Source: Chelydra serpentina
Lineage: Eukaryota; Chordata; Testudines; Chelydridae
Reading direction: 5' to 3'
NCBI GenBank assembly: GCA_037349315.1
Contig: JBAIAC010000054.1
Location: 434,001 to 498,000 of the forward strand
Length of the DNA stretch: 64,000 bases
Position 1 is the first letter of the stretch. Each line of letters opens with the position of its first letter. A program made the position numbers and the translations under genes. A model generated the notes under the pieces. The model worked only from the letters and a program-made list of their open reading frames with translations, searched no databases and was not told the origin of the DNA. Of this stretch, positions 19,968 to 31,900 are shown one piece after another.

Positions 19968-22900
19968 GTGAGCGCCCCTGGGTGGGTCTGTCCACCCCCT
20001 CCCCCACGCGGGGCGCCAGCAGCTCTCCCTGGCCGCTCGCGCTGTCTCCCGCCGCGCCCCCCGACGGGCCTAGGGGCTCCTGCTGCCCGCGCCCGGCACT
20101 CGCCGCACGGGGTCGTTGCAGTCACCCTGCTTCGCTTCCTGTCCCAAATCGCGGGCCCTTCCCCCGACGAGCGACTGACAGCGGGGGTCGGGCCGGGCCG
20201 CCGCCGCCTCCCTTCGTGCTTGGCCCGTGGCGACAGGCCCCCGGCTGGCGGCTCCGGGACAGCCGGCTCCGGCCTGGGGCTGTCGGCCGGGCCTCTAAGC
20301 GGCGCTGTACCGAAGTCGTCCTGGCGCCAGCCGTGGTGTCGCAGGATCTCCGCAGCGCTAGTAATGCTTCGCGAGGGGCTGCCGCGTTAGCATCGCCCTG
20401 TCGCTGCTGCTTCTCAAAACAGCCCGCTAGCAGCTTGAAACGGGAATCTTAGCGCTCCTCGCCTTCATTTTGGCTGACTTGCCTGTCTGCTCTCCGGTCT
20501 TAGTTGTTGGTGTAAGCCTGGTGGGTAGCGAGAAGGACCCATATAATGTGTGTGTGGATTCCTGAAATTCGGGCAAAGGAAGGAGTGAATTTGGCTGCCA
20601 GTTACTTTGACAACGTGCTTTGTAGGGTGGTGGAGATCCTTTTTACAATGAAGTAACTTGTCTCTAAGCTTCGCTCTCTAGTCCAGTGTCTATTACAAAT
20701 ACAATAATCTGGAGATGGCAACAGTCCATTTGAAATGACTAGTCTAGGCAGGCCATAAATGTAAGCTCCCTATAAATGGAATTGCAAAACGCACACTGCT
20801 TCAGTGCATTGAAATGGTAGGACACTTTCTTTCAACTTCACTGTGAATGTTTCACATCAGAGTAAAGTCTGTAGGCCTGTTCCACTGTGTTTCCAAGGGC
20901 TGCATTAGATTTAAAATTTTATTAGAGAATATTTAAGAAATAAACGATACAAGTAATTTGAAGCGTCAGTTATTGGTCATTGGGGGTGACATACAGAGTA
21001 TAGGGGGATGTTAGTATTTTGGGGTTGGGCGGCACACATAATGCATACGGACTGTGATGTCCCCAGTGGAGGGGTAGGCGGTGGGCGGGATCAGGATGCA
21101 GCTGGTATGCGGTGAGGGTCTATCACTCATACAGGGAGTGCGGACAGTCATGGGCATAAGTGAGTGTGCTGGGTCATGGGGATGGGGTGACCCTCACGTG
21201 GTGGGGTTCAGTTAGGTTGGGTGGGTTCATGGTTCAAGGTATAGGGTCTAGCAGGGGGAGGGGTTATAGGTCTCTCCCCCCTTGTGGGTGGGCGAGGTCT
21301 CCCCGCTCACTCCTATAATCAGAGGAGTATTTTGAACAGTTGTCATTCAACATTCCTGACTCTGGGGAAGGAAATGACAGCTTATGCTGGCTTTCATAAA
21401 ATTGTTTAGAATTGAAACTACAGCTAATCAGGTGACAGAAGAATTCTTGTTTAAATGGCTAAGAAGTCCATAATGTTGACTCTTTCCTTAAGTGATAAAG
21501 GAATATTTAAGGCTGCTTTTGTGTAGAAATCTCTTAAAACATGCTATGGAAAAACTTTCATCTGAGTGGCAGGATCCTATTTTTAGAAACTATACAATTC
21601 TAAGATTATATAGGCTTTTTCATATGATGCAGCTTAATAGTTCTAGCAGTTGCTTTGGGATCATTGATCTTTACTTGAAAAAGTCCATGACTTTCACTAT
21701 TGCTTCATGCTGTATATGCATTATATCCATTCAGAGCTAACTAAAAGTGGTAGTGAAGCCCTGCTCTTTAAACTCTGCAGGGAGAATTAGGGTCTTTGAG
21801 TTCAGACTATTGTGAATTGCTGTTGCAAGGTTGTCATGAAATAAGAAACTACAGGTCAAATTCTGCAAGTGGAAAAGTGCTCTTCAGAGAGAGAACTGTG
21901 TTCTCAACCTGGCTCATTATTAAATGTGGCCTTTCAGGAAGTTGGACTACAAAGGAAGCAAAGAACTCATGCACAGCAGCAGGACTTCTGTCTAACCACT
22001 AACCAGGAGAAGGCAGCTCTGGGGCAGTCAGAGCAGTATCATTTCAGTACTCCTCCAGGGCAGACAGAACTATTTGAGAATATAACTTTGTGAAATACCC
22101 TCCTCATTTTAAATCCCATACTAGGGAAATCTTGTTGGTACCTACAGTGACCCTTTGTGTTAAAGATGGGCAATGACCCAGAATAATTGTCAACTGAAAG
22201 GTAGAGAGACAAGGTAGTTGGTTTGTCAGTGCTGGTCCCTGGCTCCAAATGGAAAACAATTGTCTTCCCCCTGAGGAGGACATTCTTAGAGGACCCCCTT
22301 GTTGTATGAGGAAATATGGTCCAAGGGCCTGTGACTTGGGTGATCTAAGAATACCCGTGTGTGTGTGTGTGCCCCCAACCCAGGTAGTCAGACTTCCACT
22401 AGCTCTGCTCCAGCTAGCTCACTAAAAATAGCAGTGTGGGCGGTGGAGCACAGGTGGCGGCTTGAGCTAGCTACCTGAGCTCAGTTGGTGGGGTGTGTGT
22501 ACTTGGACTTAGGTTGCTAGCCTGAGCTATTGCCCATGCCATGCCGTAATATCCACTGCACTATTTTTAGCATACTAGCTCAGCTAGTGCAAGTCTGTCT
22601 ATCATGTCTGGAGGCATGCTCCCAACTACAGAGGGTGTAGTCATACCCTCTGTTTCTCTGTGCCTCCATTCCTAATCTGTCCAATGGGGATAATAGCGCA
22701 CACTCTCCTATCTCACAGGCGTGGGTGCATGTAGGATAATGCACTGAAAGATTGAGGTGCTTAGTTACTACAGAGATGGGGGGCCACAAGTACGATAGCT
22801 ACATGCTAGATTGAGAAAGGAAAGTTCCATCTATCATGACATCTGGTCTTTGGTTTGGCAGTTCCAGTGCTTCTCACTGGCTCCCAATGGAAAAAGGACT

Positions 22901-25900
22901 AGTACTAGATCCCTCAAAAGCAAATCCAGTATGGTTGATGCCCTTCTTTTCCAAAGTGTATCTACTCACAGATGTTTCTTTACTCTAAAGGTCATTTGAG
23001 TTTATTTTATAATTCACTTTTATTTAGGGTATCTATCTTCTCCCTGTGTCGTGTAGCCACCCTTACATGCAGAGGTGGATCTGTGGTGTTTGCAGTTTTC
23101 TCACAGAAAAACACTATGGGGTTAAGTGGACCTAAGTTACACAACGCCAGCTACGTGAATAACATAGCTGGAGTTGCTGTATCTTAGGTCGACTTATAGT
23201 GGTGTCTGCACTGCGCTGGGTTGACTGGAGAAACTCTCCCGTTGACTTACCTTGTGCTTCTCCTTCAGTGGAGTATCAGAGTCGATGGGAGAGCGATCCC
23301 CAGTGGATCAATCACTGTAGTGTACAGTAAGTGTAGACAAGCCGATTATATTAGAAGACCTGCTGCTGCTTCCTTATTTTCAAAAGGAAGTGGAGTCAGG
23401 CGGGTGTGATGGTCTTGTGATGAGGTTAATTGTGAGTTTGCAAACAAAGTTAACTTGTGACTCATCTAAGTTTCTCTTCCATTTTTAGTTTTTGTAGATT
23501 TAAAAAAAATAACAAAAAACTGAACACTAATCCCCTTTTTCCACAAACTTCTCAAGTACAAATAGCAATCAGATGTTTGTAATATTCTACTTACAAGATC
23601 AAATGTGCTTTGAGAAAATCACTGCTCTGGGGGGGAAAAATGCTGTTTAAAATCAGTTTCTGCTACTGCTGTTCCTGTGGGGAAATGTGCTACATTTCAC
23701 AGAGAGCTGCAATAAAGCTTGAGCTCACCCCAGAATTTGTAATAGTGTTAGAAAAACAGTGTACAGAAAATGACCTTTCAGAGCATACTGTCGGGAACCT
23801 GGAATATCTTTGTCAGGAAATCTGTGAGTTTGTTTCCATAGAGGTAGTTTGATTTTATAGACGTTCTCTTGGTGGTAGCTGAAACCTCATAATCTGTACT
23901 TTAAAACTGAACCTCAGAACAAGCCTTTTGAGTTTCTGATCACATAATGAACGAATAGCTTTTTTTTTTTTCTCTCTATTATCCATGTAATATGGAAGTT
24001 CACTAAAATGAAGGAAGTCTAGCAATGTTTTCTCTCTAAAATATCTTTTTGCCTTTTCTCTGATATAAAAAGTTATCAAGGCTGTAAATTTTATAGTTTG
24101 CTGGACTGTGCTCCTAAACACCCTTTTTTCCTATGTTTCTTAAACTGTGCATCACAATACCAAGGTTCACGTTAAAAATACATTAAATCATGAAGTTGAC
24201 TTGCTTTGATATATATATTTTTTTTTTCCAAGGAGCAGGAAACAGAGTTAAAGTATGTAGGGCTTTCATTCATACAATTGAGATGTCAGATGTTAAACTC
24301 TAAATGAAATGTGCTGGAGGGGGGAAGCATTGCAAGCCTAGACCACAGCAGCATTGTGGAAGAGAAGTAGTAGTGAAACTGACTAGAGTAGTTCAATTGT
24401 GAAACTTCAAAGTAAACCTGTAGTATGAAAGATGCAAAGTAAATTAGATCCACACTCTTGCACCCTTAGTTCCCTAAGGTGGTGGTGGTAATGCAGTCAA
24501 GAAAAAACAAGATTTTTAATATTAATTAAATCTAATTTTTAAAGAGGTATTTCTTGCACAGCAGTTTTGTTTGGAAATAGGTGTACATTAACATCTGAAA
24601 ATGAGGCTGTCTTCAAAGACTGAAAGCATCTGTGTTCAGTTCTTGATACAGTAATAAGTATGCTCTTACAATTTTTTAGGGATGGACACTGAGAATAATA
24701 GCGGTTGCTCACATTACATCATACTAATATTTACTTAACCATAAAAATAAAATCATATCCATTCGATAGTAAGCAGTCTTTAGCCATTAGCCAGTGAACT
24801 CATAGAATCATAGGATGCAGAATCCTGCACTTAGAAAGGAAGAAGCCCATGCACTGCTACAGGCTAGGGACCGACTGGCTAAGCAGCAGTTTTGCAGAAA
24901 AGAACCTGGAGATTACAGTGGACAAGAAGCTGGATATGAGTGTGTGCCCTTGTTGCCAAGAAGGCCAACAGCTTATTGAGCTGTATTCGTAGGAGCATTG
25001 CCAGCAGATCAAGGGAAGTGATTATTCCCCTATATTCGGCACTGGTGAGGCCACACCTGGAGTACAGCATCCAGTTTTGGTCCCCCCCACTACAGAAGGG
25101 ATATGAACAAATTGGAGAGAGTCCAGCGGAGGGCAACAAAAATGATAAGGGCGTTGGGAAACATGATTTAAGAGGAGAAGCTGAGGGAACTGGGGTTATT
25201 TAATATTCAGAAAAGATGAGTGAGGGGTGATTTGATAGCAGCCTTCAACTACCTGAAGGGGGGTTCCAAAGAGGATGGAGCCATTCTCAGTGTTGGCAGA
25301 TGACAGAACAAGGAGTAATGGTCTCAAGTTGCAGAGGGGGAGGTTTAGGTTGGATATTAGGAAAAACTTTTTCACTAGTAGGGTGGTGAAGCACTGGAAT
25401 GGGTTACCTAGGGAGGTGGTGGAATCTCCTTCCTTCGAGGTTTTTAAGGTCAGGCTTGACAAAGCCCTGGCTGGGATGATCTAGTTGGGGTTGGTCCTGC
25501 TTTGAGCAGGGGGTTGAACTAGATGACCTCCTGAGGTCCCTTCCAACCCTGAGATTCTATGATTCTATGATTCTAAGCCCTGGCTGAGATGATTTAGTTG
25601 GTGTTGGTCCTGTTTTGAGCAGGGGATTGGACTAGATGACTTCCTGAGGTCTCTTCCAACCCTAATATTCTATGATTCTGTGATTCATTCTGATTCTCTT
25701 TTTCTAGATTGCTGCTGTTTGGTTTTATAGCACTCAAAGGGGAATGCTCTTAATCTCTTCTCTGCTTTCTTAAAAAATCTTGTGATTTAAAAAATGCTTT
25801 ACATCCTTAACTCCTGTATCTCCATTGTTTATAAATGTCTGCAGTTGAGGGCCCTGGGGTATACCAGTGTGCATCCTTGCTAATATGGAGCAATTCAGTT

Positions 25901-28900
25901 TTGTTAGTCTCTCACTCTTGAGTACTTGTGGCACCTTAGAGACTAAGGTATGTATTGTGATACAGCATGGCCAGAAGGCAGCAGGAGAGTGAGGAGGAGT
26001 TGGAGCAGAGTGATTTGGTGGTGGGGAAGAGAGCAGTTTGCAGGAGTGCAGCAGAGTGGATTGGTGGTGGAACAAAGAGCAGTTCGGAGGAAAGCGGAGG
26101 AGAGTTTTGAGAAGTGCTGCAGCGGGCTAAGAAGACCAATATCCTAGGTAAAGGGACACCTGGCTTGTGCAGAGGGAAGGCAGGAAGCCCCACAAGCTGA
26201 AGGTCAGGAGAGGGAAGTAGCCCAGGGGAAAGAATCACTGGTACAAGTGGTTCACCTGCTATCATAGGGCTCCTGGGCTGGGACCCGGAGTAGAGGGTGG
26301 GCCCGGGTCCCTCCCTCTCCACTCCCCTTCCTTGGGATACTAGTAGGATAGCTGTTACCCCAGTTCAGGGGCAAGAAATGGCACCCTGAAACCCCCCCAC
26401 AAGAAGAGAAAGTGCGGGACCCATTATAGTAGTGCCGGCAATTTGCCACAGTATGTATAAATATTCCACTCGATGCATCTGATGAAGTGGGTTTTAGTCC
26501 ACAAAAGTTAGTCTCTAAGGTGCCACAAGTACTCCTTGTTCTTTTTGCGGATACAGACTAACACGGACTAACAGACTAACACTCTGAAATCAATCTTGAG
26601 TGTGTATTAGGTTTGGGGAAGCATAACAAAATGAATTTTCTCTATAATCCCCACTACAAATAATTAAAATGATTTGTGCATCTAAAACTCCAGCTTTTTC
26701 CAAATGTAGTGATCAGTTAGTCAGTACTGAGCTATTTTATTTCAATCCAACTGCAGGTCTCTAAAACAGCAAGTGACCCTTTTATCTTGCTAACTTTAAA
26801 TTATACCAATTTCCCTGTTCTTTAAAAAATCAAGAAAGAACTGTCCCATAAACAAAATGAATGATTTATTTTCTCTTAGCAGCGCCAGATTGGCCTCTCT
26901 CTTTGGATTGGATCAGACAGTATCAGTCCATGGAAATGAATTCTTCCAATATACAGCACCAAAACAGCCTAAAAAAGGCCAAGCAGCAGCGAGTAAGTAA
27001 CTGGTGTGATGAATGTGTGAATTTTAGCAATTTTTATTATTCTGATGTATGCCTCAGTTTCCCTCTGGGCTTGCAGCACTATGCACTGAGTGTGAAGAGA
27101 AGGGATGGGACAAAGTGTTGAACTGAACAAAGTCTACACATGTGACCGGAAAATCTAGAATATACAATGGAAACCCCAGTGCCCGTACTTCGCAGCCAAC
27201 ACCTCAGAGGAAGGAAATTCACCATCTTACTCTGCTCTCAGGGAAGCAGAGCAAAGCCCCTGAGCTGGAGACAATGCTGTTAGATGGCTGTGGTAAGAAC
27301 TAACCTCACAGACACAAGGCTCTCATGTGGGGCGAAGACAAAGGAACAGAGACAGAAGGGAAGCAAAGATGCTTCATAGAATCATAGAATCTCAGGGTTG
27401 GAAGGGACCTCAGGAGGTCATCTAGTCCAACCCCCTGCTCAAAGCAGGACCAACCCCAACTAGATCATCCCAGCCAGGGCTTTGTCAAGTCTGACCTTAC
27501 AGCAACATGGCTCAAGAGTGCCCTAGAATTGCTGTGCCTTAACCTTTGCTTCTCTATGTAGACCTAAGGACTTTCAGATTCCTTATCCCAGGTGACTAAC
27601 AAATTATTACATTGTTTTGAAAAGGCTCCTGATGTATGAAAATGCATACTGAGAGGCATTGCTCTGAGAAAAGGTACAGAACAAGTCTCCTATAGTTGTC
27701 TGTCTTGGCTTCTGGGAGCCCCTAAGAGGGATTGCAAGCACCCAAAGGCCCAGTTTTGGAGCTGTGGAATGTGTGGAACCTTGGAGTCTGGCACACTAAA
27801 AGGGTCCCTCCCAAGGGATTGGTTACAGGCTGGGGCATAGATCAGACCCTGTGAACCCATGACAACTGGGTTACACACATGAATAGCAAACCCTCTAGGC
27901 ATGTGTGTTGCTGGCTAGAGAAGAGAACTAAGGCAAGACTAAGGGTATGTCTATACTTACCCGTCGCGTCGGAGGAGTCCAATCGATCTTCTGGGTTTGA
28001 TTTATCGCGTCTTGTCTAGACGCGATAAATCGAACCAGGAAGTGCTCCCCCATCGACGCCGGAAATCCTGCTCTGCGAACGGAGCAGGCGGAGTCGACGG
28101 GGGAGCCTGCGCGCCGCGTGTGGACCACAGGTAAGTTCGAACTAAGAGACTTCGACTTCAGCTACGTTATTAACGTAGCTGAAGTTGCGTATCTTAGTTC
28201 GACGGGGGGGGTTAGTGTAGACCTAGCCTAACAGAAACCTAACTTAGTCTTTTAATGAATAACCTACAGCAGTAGACAGGGCCTTTTGTATTTTAAGATG
28301 CCTTGGAATTTGCCACAGACTCTTGCAATAAAATAGTGCTCAGGAGTATAAGCTCTCACTTAAAGTTTCCAGTCCTCAAGGTGCTAAAGATAGTATTGAA
28401 AATATTAACCAAATGTAAATTAAAAAATCCAAGGTTGTCTCATAGTTTCAAGCTGTCTGCAGACTCAGTCTGACAACTCTGAACTGCCCCAATTGTCTCA
28501 ATGGGCTGGTAACTATGAATCTTGGGGCATGTCTACTCTTATCTCCGGAGCTATCGATCCAGGGGGGTTGATTTATTGTGTCTAGTGAAGATGCAATAAA
28601 TCGATCGCCGAGCGCTCTCCCGTCAACTCTGGTACTCCACTGGAGTGAGAAGCGTAGGTGAAGTTGACGGGGGAGCGTCAGCAGTTGACCTACCGCAGTG
28701 AAGACACCGCGGTTATTTAATCTGCAGAAAAGATGAGTGAGGGGTGATTTGATAGCAGCTTTCAGCTACCTGAAAGGGGGTTCCAAAGAGGATGGAGCCA
28801 TTCTCAGTGGTGGCACATGACAGAACAATGAGCAATGGTCTCAAGTTGCAGTGGGGTAGATCTAGATTGGATATTAAGAAAAACGATTTCACTAGGAGGG

Positions 28901-31900
28901 TGGTGAAGCACCGGAATGGGTTCCCTAGGGAAGTGGTGGAATCTCCATCCTTAGAGGTGGAGATTGCACCACTTCCCCCCCTCCTCTGCCCGACCAGGCC
29001 TAAGATGGCAATTTAAATTTCAATGTTAACTCTTTCACTGCTGAGCAGTTCACCAGAAACATCCGACTAAGTCTGGCATTTCAAGATTCAAGCCTATTTT
29101 CCGTTTTCTCAGTTACCAACTGCCAAAACTTCAACACCGTCTCCTGACAACTTTGCATGGTTCTGAATTGTCAATACATAAATCTGCTTGCTGCAGATTG
29201 AGACCTAGGCCAGAGAACAGTGTCTTCATGCTGCCTAATACCAATAATTGCTGCTGTCAGCTGATATATAATGAGCTGCTTCAGGATGGGCCAGTTCTGT
29301 GTTTCAATGGCTCTTTGCAGCCCTCTAACTTTGTGTCGCATTCTCCATTATATACTCTTAAGTCGTCTATAATTCTGCTTAGCTTGCTTTTGGGAAATCC
29401 TCTTCTTGGACCAGATAGCAAATGTGGATACCTTTGTTTCCGTTAGTTTATCTATATTGGTTGGCTAGCTGCTAGTAAAAACATACAGTGTTTTGAGGCA
29501 TTAAAAGTGCCTGAAATAGCCGAATATTAAAGGTGCACATATTTTACTATGCAGGTGCCTTTGCACTGAGCATGCTGAAGGTCATGTTTGTTCTTCTGAC
29601 TAGGCTGGGTATTAAAGTGAGCTCTGCTCTTTGAGGTCCAGAAAACCCTGTCTTGTTATATTTCAATATCCTGCCTGATCAGTTGAATCATGTAGAGCAT
29701 CAGGGTGTGCACGCACATCAGTGTCCTGCCCACCAGAAATACGAGGTTCTAATTTCCTCATCAGAGAGCAGCAGGCCTATTTATTTTTAAGGTGCATGTT
29801 CTTGTTTTAAATCACTTACATTTTGGTCCCATCAAAAATTGGTATACTAAGGGCCAGATATTTAAATGTATCTAATGCCTATTGACTTCAGTTGGAGTTA
29901 AACACTGATAGTTGGGCCTACAAATTTATTCTAATTGTGAATTTAATTGTAAAAAGTAGTTCATAAGATGTCTCAATAACGTGCAAGAACAAATGTTGAT
30001 GGGAAAAGTTGCGAAAGGGAGACTCATAGACTTTAAGGTCAGAAGGGACCATAATGATCATCTAGTCTGACCTCCTGCACAACGCAGGCCACAGAATCTC
30101 ACCAACCGACTCCTGTAATAAACCCCTAACCTATATTGAAGTCCTCAAATCATGGTTTAAAGACTTCAAGATGCAGAGAATTCTCCAGCAAGTGACCCGT
30201 GCCCCATGCTGCAGAGGAAGGTGAAAAGTCCCCAGGGCCTCTGCCAATCTGCCCTGGAAGAAAATTCCTTCCCGATCCCAAATATGGTGATCAGCTAAAC
30301 CCAGAGCATGTAGGCAAGACTCACCAGCCAGACACCCAGGAAAGAATTCTCTGTAGTAACTTAGATCCCACCCCGTCTAAACATCCCATCACAGGCCATT
30401 GGGCATATTTACTGCTAATAGATCAATTAATTGCCAAAATTAGGCTATCCCATCGTACAATCCCCTCCATAAATTTATCAAGCTTAATATTGAATATATC
30501 TTTTGCCCCCCATGTTTCCCTTCCAGAACTTCAGTCCTCTGATGGTTAGAAACCTTCGTCTAATTTCAAGTCTAAACTTCCTGATGGCCAGTTTATATCC
30601 ATTTGTTCTTGTGTCCACATTGGTACTGAGCTTAAGTAATTCCTCTCCCTCTCTGGTATTTATCCCTCTGATATATTTATAGAGAGCAATCATATCTCCC
30701 CTCAGCCTTCTTTTGGTTAGGCTAAACAAGCTAAGCTCTTTGAGTCTCCTTTCATAAAACAGGTTTTCCATTCCTTGGATCATCCTAGTAGCCCTTCTCT
30801 GTACCTGTTCCAGTTTGAATTCATCCTTCTTAAACATGGGAGACCAGAACTGCACACAGTATTCCAGATGAGGTCTCACCAGTGCCGTGTACAATGGTAC
30901 TAACACCTCGTTATATCTACTGAAAATACCTCACTTGATACATCCGAAGACCCATTAGCTTTTTTCACGGCCATATCACATTGGCGGCTCATAGTCATTC
31001 TTTGATCAATACTCCGAGGTCCTTCTCCTCCTCTGTTACTTCCAACTGATGTGTCCCCAGCTTATAACAAAAATTCTTGTTATTAATCCCTAAATGTATG
31101 ACCTTACACTTCTCACTATTAAATTTCATCCTATTACAATTACTCCAGTTTACAAGGTCATCCAGATCTTCCTGTATGATATCCTGATCCTTCTCTGTAT
31201 TGGCAATACCTCCCAGCTTTGTGTCATCTGCAGACTTTATTAGCACACACCCACATTTTGTGCTGAGGTTAGTAATAAAAAGATTAAATAAGATTGGTCC
31301 CAAAACTGATCCCTGAGGAACTCCACTAGTAACCTCCCTTCAGCCTGACAGTTCACCTTTCAGTATGACCCGTTGTAGTCTCCCCTTTAACTAGTTCCTT
31401 ATCCACCTTTCAGTTTTCATATTGATCCCCATCTTTTCCAATGTAACCAATTAATTATTTCCCATGTGGAACTGTATCAGATGCCTTACTGAAATCGAGG
31501 TAAATTAGATCCACTGCATTTCCTTTGTCTAGAAAATCTGTTACCTTCCTTCTCAAAGAAGGAGATCAGGTTGGTTTGGGATGACCTACCTTTTGTATTT
31601 TGTCCCAATTACCATGGACCAAAATGTCCTTAACTACTTGCTCTTTCAGAATGTTTTCCAAGACCTTTCATACTACAGATGTGAAATGAAGAGGCCTGTA
31701 GTTACCCGGATCACTTTTTTTTTTTTCCTTTCTTAAAAATAGGAACTGTGTTAGCAATTCTTCAGTCATACTGTACAACCCCTGAATTTACAGATTCATT
31801 AAAAATTCTTGCTAATGGGCTTGCAATTTCATGTGCCAGTTCCTTTAATATTCTTGGATGAAGATTATCTGGGCCCCCTGATTTAGTCCCATTAAGATGT

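Larger units (their letters stand above)
19260..20460. promoter_or_regulatory. CpG island and probable bidirectional promoter of FKBP15
   Basis: This is the longest CpG-dense block in the window outside the transposons, and it surrounds FKBP15 exon 1. Upstream of the ATG are two inverted CCAAT boxes (ATTGG at 19713-19717 and 19754-19758) and ETS/NRF-type CTTCCGGG words near 19732 and 19870. No clear TATA box precedes the ATG. Such TATA-less promoters often fire both ways. In human, SLC31A1 starts a short distance away in the opposite direction, from memory of that locus, and a minus-strand donor sits at 19603. The transcription starts are not defined by the sequence. Confidence 0.7.
19968..26882 (+). 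other. FKBP15 intron 1
   Basis: Contents beyond the listed repeats: the tail of the CpG island, a G-rich stretch without known identity (20970-21310), a MITE-like segment with inverted CTAAAAATAG arms (about 22370-22640) and otherwise AT-rich unique DNA. No gene is seen inside it. Confidence 0.7.

Noticed and set aside
19437..20452. Several 130-210-codon frames around FKBP15 exon 1
   Set aside because: They are frames through the CpG island, where stop codons are rare. Only the 53-bp exon beginning at 19915 matches a known protein.
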